Source of the DNA: Bacteroidia bacterium
Lineage (GTDB): Bacteria; Bacteroidota; Bacteroidia; Bacteroidales; Dysgonomonadaceae
Assembly (NCBI GenBank): GCA_025999435.1
Contig: BNXH01000039.1
Span: 1 to 16,032, forward strand
Length of the DNA: 16,032 nt
Reading direction: 5' to 3'
The number at the start of each line of letters is the position of its first letter. The first letter of the stretch is position 1. Shown piece after piece: positions 5,663 through 14,123 of this stretch. Made by a program: the position numbers and the translations under genes. The notes below the pieces were generated by a model. That model did not search any database and was not told the origin of the DNA. It was given only the letters and a program-made list of their open reading frames with translations.

Positions 5663-7264
5663 ATGAAACAAACTTTAAGCAAAAACACCAAATATGGAAT
5701 AATATTTAAAATGCTGCCGTTATTAATGGCGATTTTAGGTGTGAGTCTGTCAATGCCGGCCCAGGTGACGATAGGCTCGGATACTCCACCGAACAATGGG
5801 GCGATACTTGACGTCAAAAGCAATGATAATACCGTTAATGCCAATGGAGGAATTAATTTTCCACGGGTACTCATCTCCAATTTTAGCCCAACCACAGGTA
5901 ACGATTTTGCAGCTTCGATAGGAGCTACAGGCAGTTGGGACATGCAGAAACACATAGGCCTTGTGGTCTACAATACCGGAACTCCTGCAGGTCTGCATAT
6001 CTGGAACGGCACGCGATGGATAGTGGTCGGCGGAGCTTCCCCGTGGAATATCTCCGGAACCTCGAATGCAGCTACATCAAATACCGATAATATTTACCAG
6101 ATGGGAAGCGTATCTGTCGGAATAAGCGGGACTGTCGATCCTACGGCGGCTTTGAATGTGGCTTCAACAAATAAAGGAGTATTGTTTCCAAGAGTAACGT
6201 TGACAAGTTCTACCGACAACACTACGATACCCAATCCTACTACCGGCTTACTGGTATATAATACAGGAGCTAATTCTAGTTTCACCACCGTAGGCTATAT
6301 GTTCTGGGACGGTTCGCAATGGAGGCTCTTTGCCAATGCTTCTTCAGAGGTCGCGGCCGCTGTTTTGAATTGCGCGGGAACGCAAATGAGTCCGAATCAG
6401 CAGATTGTGGACGCTACCCCTATCATAGCAGGTACCGTGTTGCAAATACCGTACACGGGCAGCAATGGCGGCAGCTTCAACGGCGCCACGCTTGTTTCTA
6501 CCGGCAACCCGGATGTAACGGCAACCATCGCGGGCGGTATGCTGGCGGTAGGCAACGGCGTGCTTAGCTTTTCACTATCGGGCGTACCTACACTAGCCCA
6601 GCAGGCGCCAGCAGGTATTACTTTCGACCTTACACCTTTTCTCAATGCTAATACCGACATCACAGGCTGTGATGAAGTAAACGTAGGTAGCATTCTGAGT
6701 GCTTCGATAGCGGAGACCGCAGTGATGGGCAATTTTATGCTTGTCACGGATAATACAGGGAATGACACAGGCACACAATATTATGCCTTGCAATGTAACT
6801 CCCCCGACGGTAAGTTTTCAGTAAGGGCCGGAGTACCTGCCTCTCAAACCAGCATTAGACACGGTAACCAGTATCTTAACATACAAGTGAGAAATAATCA
6901 GAGCACCGACGTACCTGTGATATGGAACTACGAGACCCTCTATGGCGGCTCCATCAGTAATGCCGGTCTTTTGACGATGCCATCTCAAAGATGGGGAGGT
7001 GACCAAAACTCCGGCGGCACATGGACTAATGCCACGGGAAACAATACCAGCAATGGAGCATTCTGGGGACAAGTAGGTATTTATGATGCCAATAATAACG
7101 GGCCTGAATACAGGCGTTATACATGGATTCCGCTAGGACCAAATAAAGTAAGTTATGAGATTACCGTAATGACGGCGCTGGATACAACTACCCCGACGAT
7201 AGCGGTGCCCCCGGCATTGGTAAAATGCTATATTAAGTTTACTGAGGTAACGGCGGCACAGTAA
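5663..7264 (+). CDS. Secreted surface protein with two tail-fibre/adhesin-like repeats
   Basis: A 533-residue exported protein. A signal peptide is likely at 1-34, cleaved after MPAQ. Two related repeats follow. Repeat 1 (about 35-122) contains GAILDVKS, GGINFPRV, GLVVYNT and IWNGTRW. Repeat 2 (about 148-224) contains AALNVAST, GVLFPRV, GLLVYNT and FWDGSQW. This pattern is common at the N-terminus of secreted fibre-like and putative adhesin proteins of Bacteroidota. The remaining ~310 residues are Gly/Ser/Thr/Asn-rich, beta-type, with a segment (about 255-335: IPYTGSNGG, STGNPDVTATIAGG) resembling bacterial beta-sandwich repeats. No T9SS C-terminal sorting motif is evident, and the protein ends TEVTAAQ. 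The central codons (6340-6660) are clearly more GC-rich than neighbouring genes, suggesting mosaic origin. Function is unknown; a surface role is inferred. It has its own promoter and downstream hairpins, so it is probably monocistronic. Confidence 0.85.
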   Translation: MKQTLSKNTKYGIIFKMLPLLMAILGVSLSMPAQVTIGSDTPPNNGAILDVKSNDNTVNANGGINFPRVLISNFSPTTGNDFAASIGATGSWDMQKHIGLVVYNTGTPAGLHIWNGTRWIVVGGASPWNISGTSNAATSNTDNIYQMGSVSVGISGTVDPTAALNVASTNKGVLFPRVTLTSSTDNTTIPNPTTGLLVYNTGANSSFTTVGYMFWDGSQWRLFANASSEVAAAVLNCAGTQMSPNQQIVDATPIIAGTVLQIPYTGSNGGSFNGATLVSTGNPDVTATIAGGMLAVGNGVLSFSLSGVPTLAQQAPAGITFDLTPFLNANTDITGCDEVNVGSILSASIAETAVMGNFMLVTDNTGNDTGTQYYALQCNSPDGKFSVRAGVPASQTSIRHGNQYLNIQVRNNQSTDVPVIWNYETLYGGSISNAGLLTMPSQRWGGDQNSGGTWTNATGNNTSNGAFWGQVGIYDANNNGPEYRRYTWIPLGPNKVSYEITVMTALDTTTPTIAVPPALVKCYIKFTEVTAAQ

Positions 7265-7329
7265 TTTTATCTTACATTTACCCGGCTCTGATAATGTAAA
7301 TCAAATATATTGAGAAGCCGCTTCCTACG

Positions 7330-7413
7330 ATGCGTGTAACGGATTCGGTCGTGCATGCGGTGACTACCGCCATTTTAGGAATGAATGTATCGCAGATTAA
7401 GATAAAGAAATAG
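7330..7413 (+). pseudogene. Possible 27-codon gene remnant
   Basis: ATG at 7330 reads 27 codons (MRVTDSVVHAVTTAIL...) to TAG at 7411-7413. The frame is also open upstream (EKPLPT) to a stop near 7300. Base composition matches the GC-richer surface-protein gene, not the spacer. It looks like the end of a protein left after deletion, or a tiny gene; there is no promoter. Confidence 0.25.
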
Positions 7414-7420
7414 TTTTTTG

Positions 7421-7441
7421 TTACCCTTAAAACAAGGGTAA
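7421..7441 (+). terminator. Hairpin downstream of the secreted protein
   Basis: TTACCCTT (7421-7428) pairs perfectly with AAGGGTAA (7434-7441) around a 5-nt loop. A T-run lies on the upstream side, with only TTT after it. It is a candidate terminator or mRNA 3'-end stabiliser. Confidence 0.45.
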
Positions 7442-7445
7442 TTTG

Positions 7446-7477
7446 GAAATGGGTCAGCCGAGAGGCTGGCCCATTTC
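7446..7477 (+). terminator. Strong stem-loop, likely terminator
   Basis: GAAATGGGTCAGCC (7446-7459) pairs with GGCTGGCCCATTTC (7464-7477) over 14 bp with one G-T wobble and a GAGA loop. It follows 5663-7264 and precedes the thiamine operon promoter, so it probably separates the two transcripts. The U-tract is poor. Confidence 0.65.
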
Positions 7478-7506
7478 ATTGAGTAATTAAACTTTTAGCA
7501 GATAAA

Positions 7507-7540
7507 TTTGTTCATAGTTATAAGCAAATAATTATCTTTG
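7507..7540 (+). promoter_or_regulatory. Promoter of the thiamine-uptake operon
   Basis: The -7 box TATCTTTG (7533-7540) matches TAnnTTTG, and a TTTG at 7507-7510 is a plausible -33 with 22-bp spacing. Transcription would start near 7546, immediately before the riboswitch. Confidence 0.7.
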
Positions 7541-7548
7541 CGACGAAA

Positions 7549-7628
7549 TCTTAGGGGTGCCTTAATAGAACGGGCTGAGATCATACCCATATACCTGATC
7601 CGGATAATACCGGCGTAGGGAGTAGAAA
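7549..7628 (+). promoter_or_regulatory. TPP riboswitch (THI element)
   Basis: All conserved pieces of the thiamine-pyrophosphate aptamer are present in order: GGGGTGCC (about 7554), GGCTGAGA (7573-7580), ACCC, ACCTGATCCGGATAATACCGG (about 7593-7613) and CGTAGGGA (to about 7621). TPP binding would switch off the receptor and transporter downstream. About 115 nt separate the aptamer from the ATG. That stretch has no convincing Rho-independent terminator: a CGGG...CCCC pairing before T6 at 7684-7693 is weak. The mode of control (termination or translation) is therefore unclear. Confidence 0.95.
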
Positions 7629-7743
7629 TTATGCTTTTCGCGCGTATGCATATTTTAAACTTCGGGAAATAATCTTATTAAAACCCCTTTTTTGTTTAAC
7701 ATCAGGACATATGTTTTGGTATGTTCAAAAAATGGTATTTTAA

Positions 7744-9966
7744 ATGAAAAAGGTATTTATTACTTTATCTGCTATCTTATTGACAGGCGGATTACATGCT
7801 CAGCAGGCGGATAGCCTGAAAGTTGTCAAGCTCGATGCTGTAGTTGTTTCTGCTACACGTGTTTCTAATGATGCCCCGGTAGCGGTATCTAACATGAATG
7901 AGAGTGAAATAAAAAAAGAAAACGCTACCAAAAACATTCCGGCATTACTTCAAACTTTGCCGTCAGTCGTTTCCTACACTGAGGGTGGAACACCGGTTGG
8001 TAACACATCGTTCCGTATTCGTGGAACAGATGCTAACCGTATTAATATTACATTGAATGGTATGCCGTTAAATAACCCTGAAAGTCAGGAAGTATATTGG
8101 GTAAACTTACCTGATTTATCCAATTCTCTGCAAAGCATACAGGTGCAACGAGGGGTGGGGACGTCTACCAACGGAACGGCCTCGTTTGGCGCCAGTATAT
8201 CTATGCAAACATTGGGAGGAAGGGCAAAACCGTATGCTGATTTGTCTACTGCGTATGGACAGTATAATACGTTCTTGCTATCGGGAGCTGCCGGAACAGG
8301 TATTATGAAAAATGGCTTGTCTGTCGATGCCCGTTATTCTTATGTGAAAAGTGATGGATATATACGAAACGGAAAGGTTGATCATCGGAATCTGTATGCA
8401 GCTGTATCCCATTATACAGATAAACAACTTATCCGTTTGATCTATATGGATGGTGTGCAACATACCGGAATTACGTGGGAAGGCATAGACCCAGGCATGG
8501 TGGATATAGACAGACGCTATAACCCTGCCGGAGAGTATAAGGACGATAACGGCCGCACCCGGTATTATGATAATGAGACTGATAATTATTACTCAAATAT
8601 CGGACAATTATTGTATACGCGCTATTTGTCCCATAGTTTGACTTTAAATGCAAATCTGAGTTATAATCATGGTTACGGATATTATGAAAATTATAAAACC
8701 GGTAGGAAGTTTGCGAATTACGGCCTTGAAAATCAAGTAGTCGATGGGGTTACGTATAAGAAATCGGATGTTATCCATCGAAAACAAATGATGAACGACT
8801 TGTATGTGGGAGGCCTCAATTTGAAGTATGACAGAAATCAATTTGCCTTGGCCCTGGGTGGTATGTACAATTATTATGATGGAGATCATTATGGTAGATT
8901 ACTTTGGGCAAAGTACAATCAAAATATTCCGGATGGGTATGAATGGAACCGGAATTCAGCAGTAAAACAAGATGCCAACTTCTTCCTGAAAGCAGAATAC
9001 CGACCGCTTGATAATTTGTCTTTCTTCGCGGAGATTCAAGATCGTTACATAGACTATCGCATGAAGGGTTTGGATGATGATCTTGTTGATCTTACGAATA
9101 AGAATTATTATAATTTTATAAATCCCAAGGTTGGGTTATCGCTCCGTTTTGCCGATTACAACGAACTCTATGCATCATTTGGCATATCCAACAGGGAGCC
9201 GCTCCGTTCCGACCTGAAAGAATCTCTGAAAGGAGGGGGAGCGCGAGACATAACTTCCGAACGCCTGTATGATTACGAATTAGGCTATAAATACACGAAT
9301 TCGGTATTCGCTTTCAGTGCAAATATCTATTACATGAAATATAAAGATCAACTTGTTCAGACCGGAAAACTCAACGATGTGGGCTATAAACTGCAAGAAA
9401 ATGTTCCTGACAGCTATCGTACAGGAATAGAACTGGCTATAGCTTATACGCCGGTATACTGGTTGAAATTGGATGGGAATGTCACTTTGAGCCGAAACAA
9501 AATACAGAATTATACGGCATATTACACAGTATATGACCCTGATACTTATGACCCGTTGATACCATATCAGCAAGTGACAGAGTTTTATAAATCGACAGAT
9601 ATTTCCTTTTCACCAAAGGCAGTCGGTAGTTTTAGTGTGACATTTAAACCTTTTGAAAAAGAAGACTTCAGCCTTTCATTCGTAAATAAGTATGTTGGCA
9701 GTATGTATTACGATAATACATCGAATCCGGATAATCGCTTGTCTGAATATCTGGTTACCGATATGGTCGCATCTTACTCTTTAGGTATCCGGAAGATTGG
9801 AAAATTGGACTTCCAGTTTCTTATCAATAATCTGGCCAGTATCAAATACAATGCAAATGCATGGGTAGACCCTTATACTTTTCCCGATGGCAGCAAAGAA
9901 ATTTACAAAGGTGTTTTTCCTCAAGCCGGTGCAAATCTGATGGGACGTATAAGATATAGATTTTAA
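7744..9966 (+). CDS. TonB-dependent outer-membrane thiamine receptor (OMthi-like)
   Basis: A 740-residue outer-membrane receptor. It has a signal peptide at about 1-19 (cut near LHA|QQ), a short TonB-box-like segment (LDAVVVSATR, about 31-40) and a plug domain to about 155 with the usual FRIRGTDANR and NGMPLNNPESQEV stretches plus QVQRGVGTSTNGTASFGA. A beta-barrel rich in aromatic strands follows and ends in the terminal Phe expected of BAM substrates (RIRYRF). There is no N-terminal carboxypeptidase-like domain and no adjacent SusD, so this is a vitamin-type receptor and not a glycan SusC. The TPP riboswitch upstream and pnuT downstream identify the cargo as thiamine or a derivative; this matches the arrangement known in Bacteroides. 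Substrate choice is inferred from context, not from sequence. Confidence 0.93.
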   Translation: MKKVFITLSAILLTGGLHAQQADSLKVVKLDAVVVSATRVSNDAPVAVSNMNESEIKKENATKNIPALLQTLPSVVSYTEGGTPVGNTSFRIRGTDANRINITLNGMPLNNPESQEVYWVNLPDLSNSLQSIQVQRGVGTSTNGTASFGASISMQTLGGRAKPYADLSTAYGQYNTFLLSGAAGTGIMKNGLSVDARYSYVKSDGYIRNGKVDHRNLYAAVSHYTDKQLIRLIYMDGVQHTGITWEGIDPGMVDIDRRYNPAGEYKDDNGRTRYYDNETDNYYSNIGQLLYTRYLSHSLTLNANLSYNHGYGYYENYKTGRKFANYGLENQVVDGVTYKKSDVIHRKQMMNDLYVGGLNLKYDRNQFALALGGMYNYYDGDHYGRLLWAKYNQNIPDGYEWNRNSAVKQDANFFLKAEYRPLDNLSFFAEIQDRYIDYRMKGLDDDLVDLTNKNYYNFINPKVGLSLRFADYNELYASFGISNREPLRSDLKESLKGGGARDITSERLYDYELGYKYTNSVFAFSANIYYMKYKDQLVQTGKLNDVGYKLQENVPDSYRTGIELAIAYTPVYWLKLDGNVTLSRNKIQNYTAYYTVYDPDTYDPLIPYQQVTEFYKSTDISFSPKAVGSFSVTFKPFEKEDFSLSFVNKYVGSMYYDNTSNPDNRLSEYLVTDMVASYSLGIRKIGKLDFQFLINNLASIKYNANAWVDPYTFPDGSKEIYKGVFPQAGANLMGRIRYRF

Positions 9967-9976
9967 AACCGTTATT

Positions 9977-10018
9977 TTATGGAGTATCGTTTATTAGCCA
10001 TACTTCGGTACTCCATAA
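9977..10018 (+). other. Intercistronic hairpin between receptor and transporter genes
   Basis: TTATGGAGTA (9977-9986) pairs perfectly with TACTCCATAA (10009-10018) over 10 bp around a 22-nt loop. No U-tract follows. It may attenuate or stabilise the mRNA between the abundant receptor and the transporter. Confidence 0.6.
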
Positions 10019-10031
10019 TAATATTGCGAAA

Positions 10032-10637
10032 ATGGAAGATATATTCGTTTTTATTGAAAATAACCGGATAAGCATAATAGGGGCTGTCATAGGTTTGATA
10101 TACCTCTTTCTGGAATATCGGGCTAATGCCTGGATGTGGGCTGCCAGTATAGTTATGGCAATATTTTATATTTATATATTCTATACCACTAAGCTATATG
10201 CAAGTATGGCGATCTATGCCTACTTCTTAATTGCATCTGTATATGGATGGATTGCTTGGGTTACACGAAATAGAGACAGAGAGACAGGGGAGGAGCTAAT
10301 ATCTCGTGTGGAAAAAAGATATATTTTACCTATTATTATTACAGTTGTTCTTGTCTTTGTTTTTATTTGGTTGATTTTGAATCAGTTTAGTGAAAATCAG
10401 TCTGTGATTACTATTGGAGATTCACTCACTACATCTCTTAATATTGTCGCTTTATGGATGATTTCCCGAAAGTGGGCAGAGCAATGGTTATTAGTTATAC
10501 CGGCAAACTTCATATCTTCTTGCTTACTTTTTCTACAACACGACATAATGTCCGGCATTTTGTTCTTTATCTTTTTCGTCGTTTCTATATTTGGTTACTT
10601 CAATTGGAAAAGAAAAATCTTTATAAATATAAAATAA
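10032..10637 (+). CDS. pnuT: PnuT thiamine transporter (PnuC family)
   Basis: A 201-residue inner-membrane protein with about seven hydrophobic segments. PnuC-family signatures are visible: a W-rich segment near 33-37 (AWMWAAS), KLYAS then YGWIAW near 70-77, and a late TSLNIVALWMISRKWAEQW stretch. PnuC relatives move vitamin precursors by facilitated diffusion, trapped by phosphorylation inside. PnuT members take thiamine. Riboswitch control and the TonB receptor 65 bp upstream support thiamine over nicotinamide riboside. The thiamine pyrophosphokinase gene that often follows in Bacteroides is missing, so trapping must rely on an enzyme encoded elsewhere. Confidence 0.9.
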   Translation: MEDIFVFIENNRISIIGAVIGLIYLFLEYRANAWMWAASIVMAIFYIYIFYTTKLYASMAIYAYFLIASVYGWIAWVTRNRDRETGEELISRVEKRYILPIIITVVLVFVFIWLILNQFSENQSVITIGDSLTTSLNIVALWMISRKWAEQWLLVIPANFISSCLLFLQHDIMSGILFFIFFVVSIFGYFNWKRKIFINIK

Positions 10638-10651
10638 TCTGATAAATAGAT

Positions 10652-10666
10652 AAGATGTCTCATCTT
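10652..10666 (+). terminator. Small hairpin after pnuT
   Basis: AAGATG-TCT-CATCTT is a perfect 6-bp stem just past the pnuT stop, without a U-tract. It is a weak terminator candidate. Confidence 0.3.
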
Positions 10667-10681
10667 CGAATATAAAAATAG

Positions 10682-10689
10682 TATATTTG
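10682..10689 (+). promoter_or_regulatory. Promoter element of the glycan operon
   Basis: TATATTTG matches TAnnTTTG, about 30 bp before the ATG at 10720, giving a leader of about 25 nt. The same bases contain the TTG of an upstream in-frame alternative start, which argues against that start. Confidence 0.6.
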
Positions 10690-10719
10690 TATTTGATTAT
10701 AAATCATAAGTATTGTAAG

Positions 10720-11784
10720 ATGAGAATATTTCAGATTATAACAGTATCTGAATACGGTGGTGCCCAGACTATAGTCGCGGATATAGTTAGAAACCTTAGT
10801 CCTGAACACGAATTGTTTATCCTATATGGAGGTAATGGTGAAGCCTGGAGCGATCTGGAAAATAATTTTATACGCCTTAAGCTGAATGGACATAGAAAAG
10901 AAGTATCCTTAAAAGATCTCTCACTTTTCTTTAAATTGTTATATTATCGCATAAAATACAGACCGGATGTTATACACCTTCATTCATCTAAAATGGGAGT
11001 GTTAGGACGGTTGGCTTTCAGTTCCCGGAAAATTGTTTATACGGTACATGGATTCGATTCCATACGTAAGGCTTTCCGGAAATTTCTTACTATTGAAAAG
11101 ATTCTGAAAAATAGAGCTTTTCGCATAGTGGGAGTAAGTCAGTACGATGTAGATATGATGCAGGAGGAAGGAATATATAAAAATGTAGAATGTATATATA
11201 ATGGTGTTGCAGATCATCATATGCTTACAATAGATAAGAATGATATGATAACATCGGATTTAGAAAAAATTAAGCAAACTTTTTCCAAAACTGTGATGTG
11301 CATATCCCGGATATCGAAGCAAAAAAAGTTCGATCTGTTTGTCGACATCGCAAAGAGTGTCCCTCAATACGCATTTGTCTGGATTGGGAATAAAGATGAA
11401 GTGAAGAATTTACCCCCGAATGTATTTTGCCTTGGAGAAGCACATTCAGCATTCTCTTATCTCCGGTATGCCGATTTGTTTATCCTTACATCCAACTATG
11501 AAGGGCTTCCCTTATCTTTATTAGAAGCTTTAGCTTTTGGGGTACCTGTTGTTGCTTCACAAGTAGGAGGAATAACTGAAGTGCTGGATGGTAAAAACGG
11601 GTATGCTTTGGAGAACAAGACAGAGCTCTTTACAGAAAAAATAAAAAAAATACTCTCTGACGAAAAAACACAAAAAGAGATGTCGGATTATGCCAGAAAA
11701 TCATATCTTGCTAACTTTGCAGTCGAAAAGATGGTCGGCCGTTATATGGCAGTCTATAATGAAATAGTTACCAACAAGAAATGA
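10720..11784 (+). CDS. GT4-type glycosyltransferase
   Basis: A 354-residue cytoplasmic or membrane-associated glycosyltransferase of GT-B fold. The N-terminal Rossmann domain has the acceptor-side GGAQ motif (13-16) and HLHSSKMG near 87-93. The C-terminal domain carries the nucleotide-sugar binding EGLPLSLLE pair E261/E269 (EX7E), followed by GVPVVAS. It transfers a sugar from a nucleotide donor to a lipid-linked or outer glycan; donor and linkage cannot be read from sequence. Given the GDP-heptose genes downstream, it is one candidate for adding heptose. I chose the ATG at 10720 because an in-frame TTG at 10687 lies within the promoter box. It overlaps the next gene by 4 bp (ATGA). Confidence 0.9.
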   Translation: MRIFQIITVSEYGGAQTIVADIVRNLSPEHELFILYGGNGEAWSDLENNFIRLKLNGHRKEVSLKDLSLFFKLLYYRIKYRPDVIHLHSSKMGVLGRLAFSSRKIVYTVHGFDSIRKAFRKFLTIEKILKNRAFRIVGVSQYDVDMMQEEGIYKNVECIYNGVADHHMLTIDKNDMITSDLEKIKQTFSKTVMCISRISKQKKFDLFVDIAKSVPQYAFVWIGNKDEVKNLPPNVFCLGEAHSAFSYLRYADLFILTSNYEGLPLSLLEALAFGVPVVASQVGGITEVLDGKNGYALENKTELFTEKIKKILSDEKTQKEMSDYARKSYLANFAVEKMVGRYMAVYNEIVTNKK

Positions 11785-12845
11785 ATCAGCCGCTAGTATC
11801 TGTTTTAATTCCCTGCTACAATGTTGAAAAATATGTAGTAGAGGCCGTAAGTTCTATCTCGAATCAGACTTATAAGAATCTGGAGATTATAGCGATTAAT
11901 GACTGTTCGACAGACAGTACCGGTGATTTATTGATACAATTGGCGAAGCAAGATTCTCGTATAAAAATTGTTGACAACGAAGAAAATCTAAAACTCATCC
12001 AAACGTTGAACAAAGGTATTGCTTTGTGCGAAGGCGAGTATATAGCCCGTATGGATGCTGATGATATTTCATTACCAACGAGAATAGAAAAAGAAGTCGG
12101 GTTTTTGGAGAAGAATAAAGACCATGGTATTGTCAGTACATTATTTTATGCTTTTCGATCAGAGAATCCCAATAAAAAAGATCTGCATCACAGCCCGTTA
12201 CTCGATAAGGAATTGAGAGCTTATATACTTTTTAAATCCGGTATATGTCATCCGGCTGTTATGATACGCAAACGTGTATTTACAGAACTGGGACTAAAAT
12301 TTGAACCGGAATACCTGCATGTCGAAGACTATGCTCTTTGGTCACAAGCTATATATAAGACAAAGATTGGAAATATAAATGAACCCCTGTTATTATACAG
12401 GGTGCATCAGCATCAGATATCATCGTTGCATGAGGCTCTTCAATTGGAAAACAAGAAGAAAGTTTTTAAAATACATTGTCTACAGTTAGGATTACCGGCC
12501 GATGATGATTCTCTTGATATATATGCATCTGTTGCGGAATGTGTTCCCTCCAAATCATCTTTCGGTTATATAGATAAATGTGAGCAATTGATGCTCTTAT
12601 TGATAAAGCTTAATAAAGATAAACCATTTTGCGATGGAGAATATTTGTTGAAATTATTATCGGTACATTGGTTAAGACTGTGTGCAAATTCCCGTTTAGG
12701 GCTTAAGGTTGTGAACCGGCTGAAGGAATCTTCATTGTATATTGAGGAAAATTATACAGCCAGGGATTTTGCAATTTTTTATACAAAGTGTACTTTTAAG
12801 CTCAAATATAAAAAGTCCCTTATTTACAAACTTGTATTCAAATAA
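11781..12845 (+). CDS. GT2-type glycosyltransferase
   Basis: A 354-residue family 2 glycosyltransferase of GT-A fold. It opens with SVLIPCYN (7-14). The nucleotide-binding segment includes NDCSTDST (40-47), and the metal-binding D-x-D appears as MDADD (91-95). The VEDYALW motif (E182, D183) supplies the predicted catalytic base. The C-terminal ~120 residues are less conserved, and the end is rich in Lys/Tyr, suggesting membrane association. It starts inside the stop of the GT4 gene (ATGA overlap), so coupling is likely. Donor and acceptor are unknown. Confidence 0.92.
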   Translation: MNQPLVSVLIPCYNVEKYVVEAVSSISNQTYKNLEIIAINDCSTDSTGDLLIQLAKQDSRIKIVDNEENLKLIQTLNKGIALCEGEYIARMDADDISLPTRIEKEVGFLEKNKDHGIVSTLFYAFRSENPNKKDLHHSPLLDKELRAYILFKSGICHPAVMIRKRVFTELGLKFEPEYLHVEDYALWSQAIYKTKIGNINEPLLLYRVHQHQISSLHEALQLENKKKVFKIHCLQLGLPADDDSLDIYASVAECVPSKSSFGYIDKCEQLMLLLIKLNKDKPFCDGEYLLKLLSVHWLRLCANSRLGLKVVNRLKESSLYIEENYTARDFAIFYTKCTFKLKYKKSLIYKLVFK

Positions 12846-12851
12846 ACTAGC

Positions 12852-14123
12852 ATGCCAAAAGTTAAGGAGATGATACCAATGCTGATACCGCTGATATTGA
12901 TGTTTTACTTCATATATCCGCAGGCTCTCGAAGTGAATGGTTCTTCTTTTGTGGCTTTGGCAGGTATAATTGGGCTGGGACTGTATGCTTATCATCGTTT
13001 TCCATTCAAAGAAGTAGTCACAGCGTTGTCGGGGCTGTTTGTTTTATTTTTTATTTACTATAGCTTATCCTGGATAAATAAAGTTCCAGACGATACTATC
13101 GGTTATTTTAGAACTCAAATTGCATGGTTTTTTACAGCATATCTGGTTGTATCGTCTATATTCAAAGCTCATAAGAACCCAACATTCAATACATTTCTTT
13201 TGTATATAGTAGCAGCCATAACATTGCAGTCTTTGATTGCTTTTCTTATGTACTTGAACGAAGGTATTCACGATTTCTTTTTCTCTTTGCAGATGAAGGA
13301 AGAATATACAGAAGAAATTATGGATGAAGCCGGAAGCCAACGTCTCATGGGCTACGGAATCGGTTTTTTTGGGGCCGGAGCATTGAGTGGGATGGGTTTG
13401 ATAGCAGCGTCATATTTGTTGATCCGGATGAAGCTTAGCGCTAAGGGGTTTATATTGCTTGTTGCCTGTTATGTATTTATGTTCTATATTGGGTTGTTCA
13501 TGGCTCGGACGACCGTTGTCGGGATGGCTCTCGGACTCGCTCTTATTGCTGTCTTATACCTAAAAGATAACAGATCGGTGAAGAAGCAGGCAAAAAAGTT
13601 TATTATAGCATCTTCCTTCCTTATGATTGGCGGATACGTTTTTGCAATGTCTTACTTTTCAGGATTTTCGACATGGGCTTTCGAACTATTTACAAATTTA
13701 TTCGAACATGGGCGGTTGGAAACAAAATCCTCTAATGGACTGGAAAAAATGCTTGTTTTTCCTGAAGATTTACATACAATTCTATTTGGTAGAGGATATA
13801 CGGGTTTCTGGGGTAGTGATGTCGGATATTCTCGGCTTTTCTTCTATGTAGGTATTCCAGGGGCTATTCTTTACTTCCTATATCAATTTTTTATCATGAA
13901 ACTTTGCTTTACAAAAGATTGGGGTGTGAATATCTTTGCTTTAACGATGGTTCTGTATACGATGGTTCTTAATTTCAAAGGTTGGATAGATCTCAATTTT
14001 ATTTTGTATGGTATTTTCTTCTTTTTTATGTTTTACAAATACTATATATACTATCCGAAAATCCATAAGAAAAGTGAATTTGTATTACCTAAATTTAAAA
14101 CAACCGTAGAAACGACCGAATGA
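12852..14123 (+). CDS. O-antigen polymerase/ligase-like membrane protein (Wzy/WaaL family)
   Basis: A 423-residue integral membrane protein with about 11 to 12 hydrophobic helices. A moderate loop lies at about 135-168 (MKEEYTEEIMDEAGSQR), and a larger outward loop at about 270-325 contains LFGRGYTGFWGSDVGYSR followed by a short hydrophobic GIPG segment. The MARTTVVGMALG helix and this loop are typical of Wzy polymerases and O-antigen ligases, which join undecaprenol-linked glycan units. The two families cannot be separated from sequence alone. It begins 6 bp after the GT2 stop and ends in an ATGA overlap with hddC. Confidence 0.85.
   Translation: MPKVKEMIPMLIPLILMFYFIYPQALEVNGSSFVALAGIIGLGLYAYHRFPFKEVVTALSGLFVLFFIYYSLSWINKVPDDTIGYFRTQIAWFFTAYLVVSSIFKAHKNPTFNTFLLYIVAAITLQSLIAFLMYLNEGIHDFFFSLQMKEEYTEEIMDEAGSQRLMGYGIGFFGAGALSGMGLIAASYLLIRMKLSAKGFILLVACYVFMFYIGLFMARTTVVGMALGLALIAVLYLKDNRSVKKQAKKFIIASSFLMIGGYVFAMSYFSGFSTWAFELFTNLFEHGRLETKSSNGLEKMLVFPEDLHTILFGRGYTGFWGSDVGYSRLFFYVGIPGAILYFLYQFFIMKLCFTKDWGVNIFALTMVLYTMVLNFKGWIDLNFILYGIFFFFMFYKYYIYYPKIHKKSEFVLPKFKTTVETTE

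Noticed and set aside
6397..6774. 125-codon minus-strand ORF
   Set aside because: It is a shadow of the GC-richer part of the secreted protein gene, with no promoter and no domain.
5663..7264. Prophage tail-fibre gene
   Set aside because: The repeats resemble tail-fibre modules, but there is a signal peptide and no phage gene nearby, so a secreted surface protein is more likely.
10687..10719. Upstream TTG start for the GT4 gene
   Set aside because: It lies inside the TATATTTG promoter box. The ATG at 10720 begins the typical MRIFQIITVSEYGGAQ N-terminus.
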